From: Gemmatimonadota bacterium
Lineage (GTDB): Bacteria > Gemmatimonadota > Gemmatimonadetes > Gemmatimonadales > Gemmatimonadaceae
NCBI GenBank assembly: GCA_023249375.1
Contig: JAHFCT010000008.1
Span: 27,832-91,831, forward strand
Direction of reading: 5' to 3'
DNA: 64,000 nucleotides
How positions within the stretch are numbered: the stretch's first letter is position 1; each line of letters begins with the position of its first letter. A program made the translations under genes and the position numbers. Below the pieces are notes generated by a model that searched no databases, was not told the origin of the DNA, and worked only from the letters and a program-made list of their open reading frames with translations. Shown piece after piece: positions 39,047-47,260 of the stretch.

Positions 39047-39279
39047 CCGAACCTCTGGTTGTCTTTGTGAACGCGCGCGCCGTGCAGATACCGCAGGGCG
39101 CGACGGTGCTTGATGCGGTGCGCGCCTTTGATGCCGCAGAGGGTGACGCGGTGTCCGCCGGAACGCGCGGCGTCACCGACAGCCGCGGACTGCCCGTCGC
39201 CGCCACTACGCCACTGCACGGCGGCGCCATCTTCCGGACGGTGTCCGCGCGCGCCGCGCGCAGCGGAGACGCCGAGTGA
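39043..39279 (+). CDS. 78-residue protein, possibly beta-grasp-like, unknown function
   Basis: The start ATG overlaps the nucleotidase stop by 4 bases (ATGA) and its stop overlaps the add start by 4 bases (GTGA), which strongly supports it as a real gene. The pattern VVFVNARAVQIPQGATVLDAV (strand, turn, strand, helix) and the late GLPVAATTPLHGGAIFRTV resemble small ThiS/MoaD/ferredoxin-like beta-grasp proteins. It has no C-terminal Gly-Gly and no cysteines, so neither sulfur carriage nor an iron-sulfur cluster is supported. No signal peptide. Possible partner of adenosine deaminase; this is only inference from position. Confidence 0.7.
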   Translation: MTEPLVVFVNARAVQIPQGATVLDAVRAFDAAEGDAVSAGTRGVTDSRGLPVAATTPLHGGAIFRTVSARAARSGDAE

Positions 39280-40322
39280 CCGTTGCCACGTCCGATCTCC
39301 TGCGCCGCCTGCCGAAGACGGAACTGCACTGCCACCTCGACGGATGCGTGCGTCCCGAAACACTGCTGGAACTGGCCGCGGAGTACGACAAGCCGATGCC
39401 GGCCGACGACGCCGAGGCACTGGCGCAGTACATGCTCGTGGATGACGCCGAGAATCTCGAGGACTATCTCGAACGCTTCTCCGTGACGCTCTCCGTGATG
39501 CAGACCAGCGAGGCGCTGGAACGCGTCACGTACGAACTGGCCGAGGACGCGGCGCGTGAGGGTGTGTGCTATCTCGAGACGCGCTACGCGCCGGTGCTGA
39601 ATGTGCGCGGCGGACTCTCGCTCGAAGAGGCCGTCGAGGCGCCGCTGCGCGGGCTCGCGCGCGCCCACCAGGAGTACGGCATCGTGGGCCGCGTGATCAT
39701 CTGCGCGATTCGCAACATGGCGCCCGAAGTCTCGCTGGAACTTGCCCGCCTCGCTGTCGGGTTCAGGGATCGCGGTGTCGTCGGATTTGACCTCGCCGGC
39801 GGCGAGATCGGCAATCCCGCCAGCCGGCACAAAGAGGCGTTTGACTATGCCCGCGAGCACGACCTCCCGTGCACGTGCCACGCCGGCGAAGGCGATGGTC
39901 CCGACTCGGTGCGCGACGCCGTGCACCGCTGCTGCGCCTGCCGCATCGGCCACGGCACGCGTCTCATCGAAGATGAATCGCTGACGCAATACGTCGCCGA
40001 CCGCCAGATCACCATCGAGTGCTGTCTCACGAGCAACGTGCAGACGCGCGCCGCCTCGTCGTTCGACGCGCATCCGCTGCGCGCCTATTACGACAAGGGC
40101 CTCAACGTCGCGCTCAGCACCGACAATCGGCTGATGAGCGGCATCACGCTCGTCGATGAATACCAGAAGGCGGCCCGCCATCTGGGATTCAGCTTCGAAG
40201 AACTGTGCGCCGTGGCACGCAACGGTTTCACGAGCGCGTTCCTGCACGAACAGGAACGCCGCGCGCTGCTCGCGACGGTTGATCGCGACATCGCCAACTT
40301 GCTGGCGGAGGTACGGAAGTGA
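39276..40322 (+). CDS. add: adenosine deaminase
   Basis: 348 residues, TIM-barrel amidohydrolase relative. Zinc ligands His18 and His20 in TELHCHLDG, the CHAGEGDGPDSVRDAV motif (His, catalytic Glu), IGHGTRLIED (His) and LSTDNRLMSG (Asp) are all present. It converts adenosine to inosine in the cytosol, or closely related substrates such as deoxyadenosine. GTG start overlaps the upstream 78-residue gene. It is followed with a 4-base overlap by purine nucleoside phosphorylase, giving a direct route AMP to adenosine to inosine to hypoxanthine with the first gene. Confidence 0.95.
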   Translation: MTVATSDLLRRLPKTELHCHLDGCVRPETLLELAAEYDKPMPADDAEALAQYMLVDDAENLEDYLERFSVTLSVMQTSEALERVTYELAEDAAREGVCYLETRYAPVLNVRGGLSLEEAVEAPLRGLARAHQEYGIVGRVIICAIRNMAPEVSLELARLAVGFRDRGVVGFDLAGGEIGNPASRHKEAFDYAREHDLPCTCHAGEGDGPDSVRDAVHRCCACRIGHGTRLIEDESLTQYVADRQITIECCLTSNVQTRAASSFDAHPLRAYYDKGLNVALSTDNRLMSGITLVDEYQKAARHLGFSFEELCAVARNGFTSAFLHEQERRALLATVDRDIANLLAEVRK

Positions 40323-41161
40323 GCACTGCCAATATTCCGCTGACGCATGGCGCCGACGACGCACGCGCCGCCGCCGACGTCGTCCGTGCGCGCCTCGGCG
40401 TGAACGCGCCGGCCTGCGCGATCATTTTGGGTTCAGGACTCGGCGGGCTCGCCGACCGCATCGAAAACGCGAAGCGTCTCGACTACGCCGAGATCCCCGG
40501 CTTTCACGCGACACATGTCATTGGACACAAGGGGCAGCTCATTGCGGGTACGCTTGGCGGCCGCGAGGTCATCGCGCTCGCCGGACGCTTTCACATGTAT
40601 GAAGGGCATGCGCCGCGAGTGAGTGCTTTTCCGGTGCGAGTGATCCACGCACTCGGCGCACGCACGCTCTTTGTGTCCAACGCCGCGGGCGGCATCCGTC
40701 GCACCTTCAGCGCCGGCGACCTGATGGTGATCGAGGATCACATCAACCTGATGTTCGTCAACCCGCTCGCCGGTCCGGTCGAGTCCACCGACGAGCGCTT
40801 TCCCGATATGAGCGCACCGTACTCGCCGCGCCTCAAGACGCTGCTGCGCGAGGCGGCCCGAAAAATGGGCATGCCGCTCCAGGCCGGCGTCTATGTCGGC
40901 CTGCTCGGCCCGACCTACGAAACGCTCGCCGAAGTGCGCATGCTCGAGCGGCTCGGTGCCGATGCGACGGGCATGAGCACGGTTCCCGAGGTGATCCTCG
41001 CGAACGCGCTCGGCCTCGAAGTGGCCGGCGTTTCGCTCATCTCCAATCCGGCGGCCGGACTGTCACCCGAAAAGCTGAGCCACGCCGACGTCATGCGCGC
41101 CGCGGAAGCCGCAGGTGAAAAGTTCTGCCAGCTCGTGACGGAATTTGTGAGGATGCTGTAG
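40319..41161 (+). CDS. purine nucleoside phosphorylase (trimeric type)
   Basis: 280 residues. Phosphate-binding motifs: IILGSGLGGLADRIENA, GHKGQLIAGTLGG, AGRFHMYEGH, and the family signature VSNAAGGIRRTFSAGDLMVIEDHIN. Base-recognition residues lie in SNPAAGLSPEKLSHADVM. It cleaves inosine and guanosine with phosphate to base and ribose-1-phosphate. GTG start overlaps add by 4 bases. Last gene of the nucleotidase operon; convergent with the M48 gene 41 bases on. Confidence 0.94.
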   Translation: MSTANIPLTHGADDARAAADVVRARLGVNAPACAIILGSGLGGLADRIENAKRLDYAEIPGFHATHVIGHKGQLIAGTLGGREVIALAGRFHMYEGHAPRVSAFPVRVIHALGARTLFVSNAAGGIRRTFSAGDLMVIEDHINLMFVNPLAGPVESTDERFPDMSAPYSPRLKTLLREAARKMGMPLQAGVYVGLLGPTYETLAEVRMLERLGADATGMSTVPEVILANALGLEVAGVSLISNPAAGLSPEKLSHADVMRAAEAAGEKFCQLVTEFVRML

Positions 41162-41202
41162 CGCGCCGGCACGGCATCGTTCCGCAGCGCCCTGGCGGCC
41201 GC

Positions 41203-42012
41203 CTACTTCTTCGGCGCCGGCAGGCTGAGCAGCCGCTTCTTGAACGCTTGAAAGCCCGGCGTATCTCGCGTCAGTCCCTTCACCTGCGCCGCCGGATACG
41301 AGGCGATCAGCTTTTCGGTATCCCGGATCCGCGACTCCTCCATTGGATGCGACGCGAAGAAGCGGTCCACTTCGGTAGGCGTCGTCTTCCGTTCTTTCTG
41401 CAGGATCTCGAACATCTCGGGAATGCCATTCGGGTCGTAGCCAGCCTTGATCATGTAACGCACGCCTTCCTCGTCGGCTTCGGCCTCGTCGGTCCGGCTG
41501 AACTTGGCAAAGGCTGCGCTGGCGCCAATGCCCAGCGCCGACTGCGCCAAATCCGAGTTGCACGCGGACGTCAGCGTGCACACCAGCGTCGCCCCGATAT
41601 TGACCCCCTGCGACTTCTGCATCTGCTTGATGCTGTGCCGCCTGGTCACGTGGCCGATCTCGTGGCCGATGACGCCCGCGACCTGCGACATGGACGTCGC
41701 GCGTTCGATCAAGCCCCGGTTGACGTACACATAGCCCCCCGGCACGGCAAAAGCATTCACCTCGCGGCTATCGACAACGGCGAAGTGCCAGTCGAGATTT
41801 CGCTGATCGGCCACCCGGGCCAATGAGTCGCCGAGCAGCGTGATGTAACGGGTGACCTCGGCGTCCTGAATGAGCGGGAGTTCTTTGGCGATCTGGCTGG
41901 CGTAGTTGGTGCCAATCTCCACTTCCTGCTGCGTGGAGACAGCACACGCCGAAGTGAAGAGAAACAGGCACGACACGGCGACGCGAGCGGTATGGACGGT
42001 GTGAATACGCAT
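41203..42012 (-). CDS. M48-family metalloprotease lipoprotein (BepA/LoiP-like)
   Basis: 269 residues. Signal peptide with lipobox-like FTSAC (Cys23), so probably lipid-anchored in the periplasm. Zinc motif HEIGH (His117-Glu118-His121) in VIGHEIGHVTRRH, with the third ligand Glu in the EAEADEEGVRYM helix. No TPR region follows, so it resembles LoiP/YggG more than BepA. Role by family: quality control of outer-membrane proteins. On the minus strand TATCTT ends 6 bases before the ATG with no Shine-Dalgarno, fitting a leaderless mRNA. Divergent from the methyltransferase gene with a 12-base gap. Confidence 0.9.
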   Translation of the reverse strand: MRIHTVHTARVAVSCLFLFTSACAVSTQQEVEIGTNYASQIAKELPLIQDAEVTRYITLLGDSLARVADQRNLDWHFAVVDSREVNAFAVPGGYVYVNRGLIERATSMSQVAGVIGHEIGHVTRRHSIKQMQKSQGVNIGATLVCTLTSACNSDLAQSALGIGASAAFAKFSRTDEAEADEEGVRYMIKAGYDPNGIPEMFEILQKERKTTPTEVDRFFASHPMEESRIRDTEKLIASYPAAQVKGLTRDTPGFQAFKKRLLSLPAPKK

Positions 42013-42024
42013 GGAGACAAGATA

Positions 42025-42786
42025 TTGACGAAGTGGCTGACGGTGGCAAGGGACCTCAAACGCCGCAAGGCGCGCGAGCGCAACGGACTGTTCGTCGCCG
42101 AGGGCGTGCGGACGGTTGAGGAGCTTGCGCGCTCGCCGCTTACGGTCGAAGTGGTGCTTGTCGCCGAGCGCGCCGCGGCCGACGTGCGGGCTGCCGCCGT
42201 TGTGCGTGAACTCGCCACCCGCGGCGTCCCCGTGCTCAACCTCACCGACGCCGAGTTCGACTCGGCCGCGGACACCGAGCATCCGCAGGGCCTGCTCGCG
42301 GTGGCGAAGCAGCCGCGCCACGCGCTTGAGGCGCTCGCGCCGGGCGACACGATGCGTCTGCTCGTGCTCGACGCAATCCAGGATCCCGGGAACGTCGGCG
42401 TGCTCGTGCGCACGGCTGCCGCCCTGGGTGCCACAGCTGTGGTCGCGCTGCCAGGCACGGTGGACGTGTGGAATGCCAAAGTGGTGCGCAGCGCCGCTGG
42501 CACGCATTTCAGGCTTCCCGCCATCGAGGCTGCGTTCGGCGAGTTGCAGCAGTACCTCGGCGCGCACCACGTGGCGCTCTGGGGCACCGATGCCGGAGGC
42601 ACTCCCATCGACACCGTGACTGCGCCCGCCCGCCTGGCCATCGCCGTCGGCAACGAAGGGGCCGGGCTCTCGTCGGTGTTGCGCGAGCGCTGCGCGAACG
42701 TCGTTTCGTTGCCCATGTCGCCCGATGTCGAATCGTTCAACGTCGCGGTGGCTGCAGGCATTACCCTCTACGCGCTTCGTCCGTGA
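42025..42786 (+). CDS. SpoU/TrmH-family RNA 2'-O-methyltransferase
   Basis: About 253 residues. N-terminal substrate-binding domain (RDLKRRKARERNGLFVAEGVRTVEE) and C-terminal SPOUT knot with motif 1 DPGNVGVLVRTAAALGA, motif 2 AIAVGNEGAGLS and motif 3 LPMSPDVESFNVAVAAGI. It methylates a ribose in rRNA or tRNA using SAM. I choose the TTG at 42025 because GGAG stands 8 bases upstream; the ATG at 41992 would overlap the divergent M48 gene by 21 bases. The exact target nucleotide is not predictable. Confidence 0.9.
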   Translation: MTKWLTVARDLKRRKARERNGLFVAEGVRTVEELARSPLTVEVVLVAERAAADVRAAAVVRELATRGVPVLNLTDAEFDSAADTEHPQGLLAVAKQPRHALEALAPGDTMRLLVLDAIQDPGNVGVLVRTAAALGATAVVALPGTVDVWNAKVVRSAAGTHFRLPAIEAAFGELQQYLGAHHVALWGTDAGGTPIDTVTAPARLAIAVGNEGAGLSSVLRERCANVVSLPMSPDVESFNVAVAAGITLYALRP

Positions 42787-42817
42787 TCAGGCACGCACTC
42801 CGGCTCCCTGGGATCCT

Positions 42818-43654
42818 GTGACCAGTTCTTCCTGGTTCGTTCTTTACGCTCCGGTTTTTGGCGCGCTTGGCGCCATCTTCGGGTCGTTTCTCAATGTCTG
42901 CATTTCGCGATGGCCCAAGGACGAGTCGGTCATAAGGCCGCGCTCGCGCTGCCCAGGCTGCGGCGGCGGCATTGCCTGGTACGACAACGTCCCCGTGGTC
43001 AGCTGGCTCGTCCTGCGCGGCCGCTGCCGCACGTGCGCTGAACGCATCAGCATGCAGTATCCGCTGGTCGAAGCGGCCACCGCCGCAATGTGGGTCGGCG
43101 CCTTGTGGCTCCTCGGGCCAACAGTCCTCGCCGTAAGGCTGGCGGTTGCCGCGACGATTCTACTCGGCATCGCCGTCACCGACGCACAGAGCTATCTGAT
43201 CCCCGATGGCTTCACCATTAGCGGGCTCGTGCTCGCGCTTGCTGGCGCCGTCGCCGGCGCGGTCCTCGGCGACCAACTGCCGTTCGCCGGCCCGTGGGAG
43301 AGCCTGCTCGGCGCCTGCACCGGCGCCGGCGCCATTACGATCATCGGCTGGCTGGGCGAAGTGGCGCTCAAGAAGGAGGCGATGGGCTACGGCGACGCCA
43401 CGCTGATGGCATTCGTCGGGGCGCTCGTCGGACCCGTGCGCTCGCTCCTGTGCATCTTCGTCGGCGCGGCGCTCGCGGCCTCCGCGTTCCTGCTCGTTGT
43501 GTATCCCATTGTGCGCTGGCGTGCCCATCGCGCGGGCAAGGAGTTCGAAGCGCCGCTCGTTCCCTTCGGCGTCTTCCTTGCGCCCGCCGCGATCGTCACG
43601 TTGCTTTTCGGAAATGCCCTGCTGAGCTGGTATGTCGGGCGAGTGCTCGGCTGA
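42818..43654 (+). CDS. prepilin peptidase / N-methyltransferase (type IV leader peptidase)
   Basis: 278 residues, eight or so membrane helices. The cytosolic zinc-type loop has Cys45-x2-Cys48 (CPGC) and Cys70-x2-Cys73 (CRTC), needed for the methyltransferase domain. Catalytic Asp122 (VTDAQSYLIPD) and Asp193 (MGYGDATLM) are both present. GTG start chosen near GGGAT, since the longer frame lies inside the methyltransferase gene. It would process type IV pilin or type II pseudopilin leaders, serving the machinery whose ATPase is at the left end of the window. No pilin genes are in the window. Confidence 0.93.
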   Translation: MTSSSWFVLYAPVFGALGAIFGSFLNVCISRWPKDESVIRPRSRCPGCGGGIAWYDNVPVVSWLVLRGRCRTCAERISMQYPLVEAATAAMWVGALWLLGPTVLAVRLAVAATILLGIAVTDAQSYLIPDGFTISGLVLALAGAVAGAVLGDQLPFAGPWESLLGACTGAGAITIIGWLGEVALKKEAMGYGDATLMAFVGALVGPVRSLLCIFVGAALAASAFLLVVYPIVRWRAHRAGKEFEAPLVPFGVFLAPAAIVTLLFGNALLSWYVGRVLG

Positions 43655-43691
43655 GCCGCGGCCGAGTGCCGCGCCAATCTTGAGAGGCGTC

Positions 43692-44960
43692 ATGCGTTTC
43701 ACACCCCGTCATGCGGCTGCGCTCTGCACCGCGTGGCTGATGGTCCTGCCGGCGTGCCGTGAGGCGCAGTCCGTGAAGTACAGCGGTCCGTACGGCGACC
43801 TCGTCGCCAAGTACGTACCACAGGTCGAGAAAGCCACGGGGCTCACGTTCAAGTCGCCGCCCAAGGTGGAACGGCGCTCGACGGACGAAGTGCGGACCTT
43901 CCTCGAGAAGGAGTTCAACGAGAATCTGCCCACGCTCGAACTCGAGGGTGCGTCACGGGCCTACAAGCTGCTCGGCCTGCTTCCCGACACGCTGGACCTG
44001 CGCCGCTACATGCTGAAGCTGCTCGGCGAGCAGGTGATTGGTTACTACGATCCGGCCACGAAAGTCCTGTATGTAGTGAGTGACACCTCCGCCGGCCGCG
44101 CCGCGCTGGTTGAGGTGACGATTGCGCACGAGTTGGTGCATGCCCTGCAGGATCAGTACATCCCGCTCGACTCGATCCAGAAGCAGCGCGACGACAACGA
44201 CCGGCAGACCGCGGCGCAGTCGGTGATGGAGGGGCAGGCCACGTACGAGCAGATGTCGTCGATGCTCGGCGGCGATATGGCAGTGCGCATGCCCGGAGGC
44301 TGGGACCGGGTGCGCGAAATGATACGCGAGAATCAAACGGCGATGCCGGTCTTCGCCAGCGCGCCGATGCTGCTTCAGGAGACGTTGCTCTTTCCGTACT
44401 TGAGCGGCGCCGAGTACATCCGGCGGTATAAGCAGGCAAAGACGGGACGGACGCCTTGGCAACCGCTTCCCGCCAGCACTGAGCAGGTGATGCACTACGA
44501 GAAGTACGTCGCGGGCGAGCGGCCGCTCAAGGTCGAGCTGCCGCCGCTTCTGACCGGAACGGCAGTCTACGAGAACGACCTCGGCGAGTTTGAAACGCGC
44601 CTGTTCCTCTTTCAGGCGCTGCAGGATCTTGGCACCTCGGCGCGTTCGGCGGAGGGATGGGGAGGCGATCGCTATGTCGTCGCCAATCTCCCCGGTGGCG
44701 CTGGCATTTCGTGGGTGACGGTGTGGGACACGCCAATCGATGCCGGCGAGTTCCGCGAGGCGGCACAGCGCGCGGCGCAGCGCCGGCTGGGCGTGGCGGG
44801 GACGGGTGCCGACACGAAGCGTTTTGAGGCGAAGGGTCGCGTCATCGAGATTTCGACCGCGACGGTGCAGGGCAAGGCAGCTATCATCTGGACCGACGTG
44901 CCGGCCGGCAGCGGCACGCGGCTCATCGACGCCGCGAAGGTGCGGCTGACGGAGAAGTAG
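43692..44960 (+). CDS. lipoprotein with HExxH zinc-protease motif, unknown family
   Basis: 422 residues. Signal peptide ends in lipobox LPAC (Cys22). The motif HELVH (His146-Glu147-His150) in TIAHELVHALQDQY followed by a possible distal ligand in the helix SVMEGQATYEQMSSM (Glu) resembles a gluzincin-like metallopeptidase, so the protein may be an envelope protease. The rest is not recognised. GAGAGG 5 bases upstream supports the ATG. It is followed by another lipoprotein gene 13 bases on, probably one operon. Confidence 0.75.
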   Translation: MRFTPRHAAALCTAWLMVLPACREAQSVKYSGPYGDLVAKYVPQVEKATGLTFKSPPKVERRSTDEVRTFLEKEFNENLPTLELEGASRAYKLLGLLPDTLDLRRYMLKLLGEQVIGYYDPATKVLYVVSDTSAGRAALVEVTIAHELVHALQDQYIPLDSIQKQRDDNDRQTAAQSVMEGQATYEQMSSMLGGDMAVRMPGGWDRVREMIRENQTAMPVFASAPMLLQETLLFPYLSGAEYIRRYKQAKTGRTPWQPLPASTEQVMHYEKYVAGERPLKVELPPLLTGTAVYENDLGEFETRLFLFQALQDLGTSARSAEGWGGDRYVVANLPGGAGISWVTVWDTPIDAGEFREAAQRAAQRRLGVAGTGADTKRFEAKGRVIEISTATVQGKAAIIWTDVPAGSGTRLIDAAKVRLTEK

Positions 44961-44973
44961 GGAGGATCGCCCG

Positions 44974-45840
44974 ATGCGGGATACCATCTCGAAACGATTC
45001 GCACGCCTCGCGCCGGTTGCGCTGCTCGCGCTGGCCAGCGGCAGCTGCATCGACTGGAAGCGGACGACGGCGGCGCCGGAAGATTCGGTGCGCCGCTTCA
45101 TCTCGCTCGTGCAGACGCTCGACGGCTCGCGCACCGCGACGCTTGTCGATCGCGCGGCACCGACGCCTGGCAGCAGCGGCGCGGTGACGGCGGTCCTTCC
45201 CGCTCAAGTCCTGCGCGGTGGCACCGTGCAGACCACGCTCACGTCGACGACGCCATTCAGCCGTGCCGTCTTCACCGTGCCGGGCAACACCGATCACTGG
45301 GAGCTCGCACTCGCAGCGCCGGTCACGAGCGTCACGGTGCTGATGGTCATCGCCGTCGAGATGCCCAAGACGATGTTCACGCTGCAGATCGCCGGCGGCG
45401 GCGCGAGCAATACCGGGCCGTATCAGTCCACGGACCTCGGTGTCATCTTCGTCGGCACCGGCGAAATCCAGACCAACGTCACCTGGGACACGCCGGCCGA
45501 CGTCGACCTGCACCTCATCGATCCGTCGGGCAAGGAGATCTACTACGCCTCGCGCAACTCGCCGACGGGCGGTCAGCTCGACCTCGACTCGAACGCCGGC
45601 TGTGCCACCGATGGGCCGCGCGCCGAGAACATCTTCTGGGGAGACGGCATCATCGTGCCGCACGGCGAGTACATCTTGCGCGTGGATTATTGGTCGAGTT
45701 GCGATGCGCCATCGACCAATTACACCGTGACGATCAACCTGCGCGGCAAGCCGCCGAAGATCTTCACCGGTGTGCTCACCGGCACGGGCTCGCACGCGGG
45801 CGCCGGCTCCGGCAAGACGATCGCGGTCTTCACGTACTAG
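44974..45840 (+). CDS. lipoprotein with YfaP/DUF2135-like domain
   Basis: 288 residues. Lipobox at SGSC (Cys25). The C-terminal part (about 165-265) reads NVTWDTPADVDLHLIDPSGKE, GGQLDLDSNAGC and ENIFWGDG, then PHGEYILRVDYW, which matches the YfaP/DUF2135 beta-sandwich seen in secreted bacterial proteins. The N-terminal half has a second, less clear beta domain (TPGSSGAVTAVLPAQV). Function unknown. Followed by a strong terminator. Confidence 0.7.
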   Translation: MRDTISKRFARLAPVALLALASGSCIDWKRTTAAPEDSVRRFISLVQTLDGSRTATLVDRAAPTPGSSGAVTAVLPAQVLRGGTVQTTLTSTTPFSRAVFTVPGNTDHWELALAAPVTSVTVLMVIAVEMPKTMFTLQIAGGGASNTGPYQSTDLGVIFVGTGEIQTNVTWDTPADVDLHLIDPSGKEIYYASRNSPTGGQLDLDSNAGCATDGPRAENIFWGDGIIVPHGEYILRVDYWSSCDAPSTNYTVTINLRGKPPKIFTGVLTGTGSHAGAGSGKTIAVFTY

Positions 45841-45841
45841 C

Positions 45842-45896
45842 GAACGACCGGAATCCCCAGAGGCCCGCTGCTGGTCCGCAGCGGGCCTCGGTCGTT
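45842..45896 (+). terminator. large terminator hairpin after the lipoprotein operon
   Basis: Core arms of 12 bases (45860-45871 and 45878-45889) with loop TGGTCC, plus outer pairing AACGACCG (45842-45849) with CGGTCGTT (45889-45896). It sits between two convergent genes and could serve both. Confidence 0.7.
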
Positions 45897-45924
45897 TCAG
45901 TCCGATTTGTATGCGGCGCCGGTG

Positions 45925-47199
45925 CTACGGCAGGACCTTGGACAGTGCGTGAATCGCCAAACCGGCCAGCGCACCCACCAGCGTGCCGTTGATGCGGATG
46001 TACTGAAGGTCCGGACCCACCGCGAGCTCCAACCGCGCCGCCGCCACCGACGGATCCCACGCCTGTACCGTGCGCGCAATGAGCGCGCCGACGTGATCAC
46101 GATGCCGCTCCGCGGCGTCGGAGACGGCGTCAATCAGCGTTTCGTCGAGTTCAGCCAGCGTTGCTTCGTTCGCGAGAAGCGCCGTGCCGGCCGCGGCAAG
46201 TCCGCGCACCAGGCCGGCCGGCGGCGGCTCGCCGTCCGCGCCATACCGCAGCGCCGACGCACGCACGGAATCCCACACGCCGTCCACGATGCTCTCCACG
46301 ACGTCCGCGTTCAGCACCTGACTCTTGATCGCCTCGGCTTTGGCGCCCATGTCGGGCGAATGCTTGAGCTTGTCGGCAAAGGCGCGCAGTTCATCGTCGA
46401 ACCGCATGCGCAGTGGATGCCGGGGGTCGGCGCGCACATCGGCAATCGTCTGCTCGGTCGCGCGCAGCAACTGCCGGTAGATGGCGTTGTCCACGATGCC
46501 CGGCATGTACCACGGGCTCTCCTTGTGGATCTGCGCGCGGATGCTCTCGCGATTCTCCGTCAGCGCCGTCGCCACGATCTGCAGCGCCTGATCGAGAATT
46601 TCGTGATGCCGGTCGTCGTTGGTCACGACGGCCAGCACGTCGCCAAGGATCGGCGCGACCAGCGTGTGCTCCACGCGCTCCACCGCGGCGTGCCGAATCA
46701 GGGCGCGGAATTCCTCGTCGGGCACCGCCTGCACCGTGCGCGCAAAGCCGCTTTGCAGCAGTGCGGCCACGCGCGCGCTGTTGTCGGGCGACGCCAACCA
46801 CTTGGCCAGCCGCTCCGACAGACGCAGCCGGCGCAGCTCCGCCGCCACCACTTCGCGCGTCAGGAAGTGCCGCTGCACGAAACTGCCCAGCACGCGGCCA
46901 ATGCGGTCGCGCTGCGTCATGATGATCGCCGTGTGCGGAATCGGCAGGCCCAGCGGACGGCGGAAGAGCGCCGTCACCGCAAACCAATCGGCGAGCCCGC
47001 CCACGAGCGCCGCCTCGGCCCCGGCCCGCACCCAGTCGAGCCACGCATACGCCGGCGCATAGTGCCGCGATGCGAGGAAGACGAGTGCGGCAATCACCAG
47101 CAATCCCGTGGCGCGCGCGCGCATCTTGTCCAGTCGCGCCTGCCGCGTCGCGTCGTCGGGAGGCGGCGGCAGGGTCATCGGGGATTCAATGACCGTCAT
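45925..47199 (-). CDS. DUF445-family membrane protein
   Basis: 424 residues. Two N-terminal hydrophobic helices (ATGLLVIAALVFLASRHYAP and WVRAGAEAALVGGLADWFAVTALF) carry the DUF445 signature GGLADWFAVTALFRRPLGLPIPHTAII. A long helical domain and a C-terminal hydrophobic segment (INGTLVGALAGLAIHALSKVL) complete the family layout. The biochemical role is unknown. Third gene of the minus-strand run lon2 - SET gene - DUF445. Confidence 0.88.
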   Translation of the reverse strand: MTVIESPMTLPPPPDDATRQARLDKMRARATGLLVIAALVFLASRHYAPAYAWLDWVRAGAEAALVGGLADWFAVTALFRRPLGLPIPHTAIIMTQRDRIGRVLGSFVQRHFLTREVVAAELRRLRLSERLAKWLASPDNSARVAALLQSGFARTVQAVPDEEFRALIRHAAVERVEHTLVAPILGDVLAVVTNDDRHHEILDQALQIVATALTENRESIRAQIHKESPWYMPGIVDNAIYRQLLRATEQTIADVRADPRHPLRMRFDDELRAFADKLKHSPDMGAKAEAIKSQVLNADVVESIVDGVWDSVRASALRYGADGEPPPAGLVRGLAAAGTALLANEATLAELDETLIDAVSDAAERHRDHVGALIARTVQAWDPSVAAARLELAVGPDLQYIRINGTLVGALAGLAIHALSKVLP

Positions 47200-47260
47200 C
47201 GCGCCCCCGTCAACAGAAGCCGCGCGCTCGGGCGCACGCTCGTCATCCGAGCATGCCGCA

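Noticed and set aside
41992..42024. ATG at 41992 as the start of the methyltransferase
   Set aside because: It would overlap the divergent M48 gene by 21 bases; the TTG at 42025 has a GGAG at the right distance.
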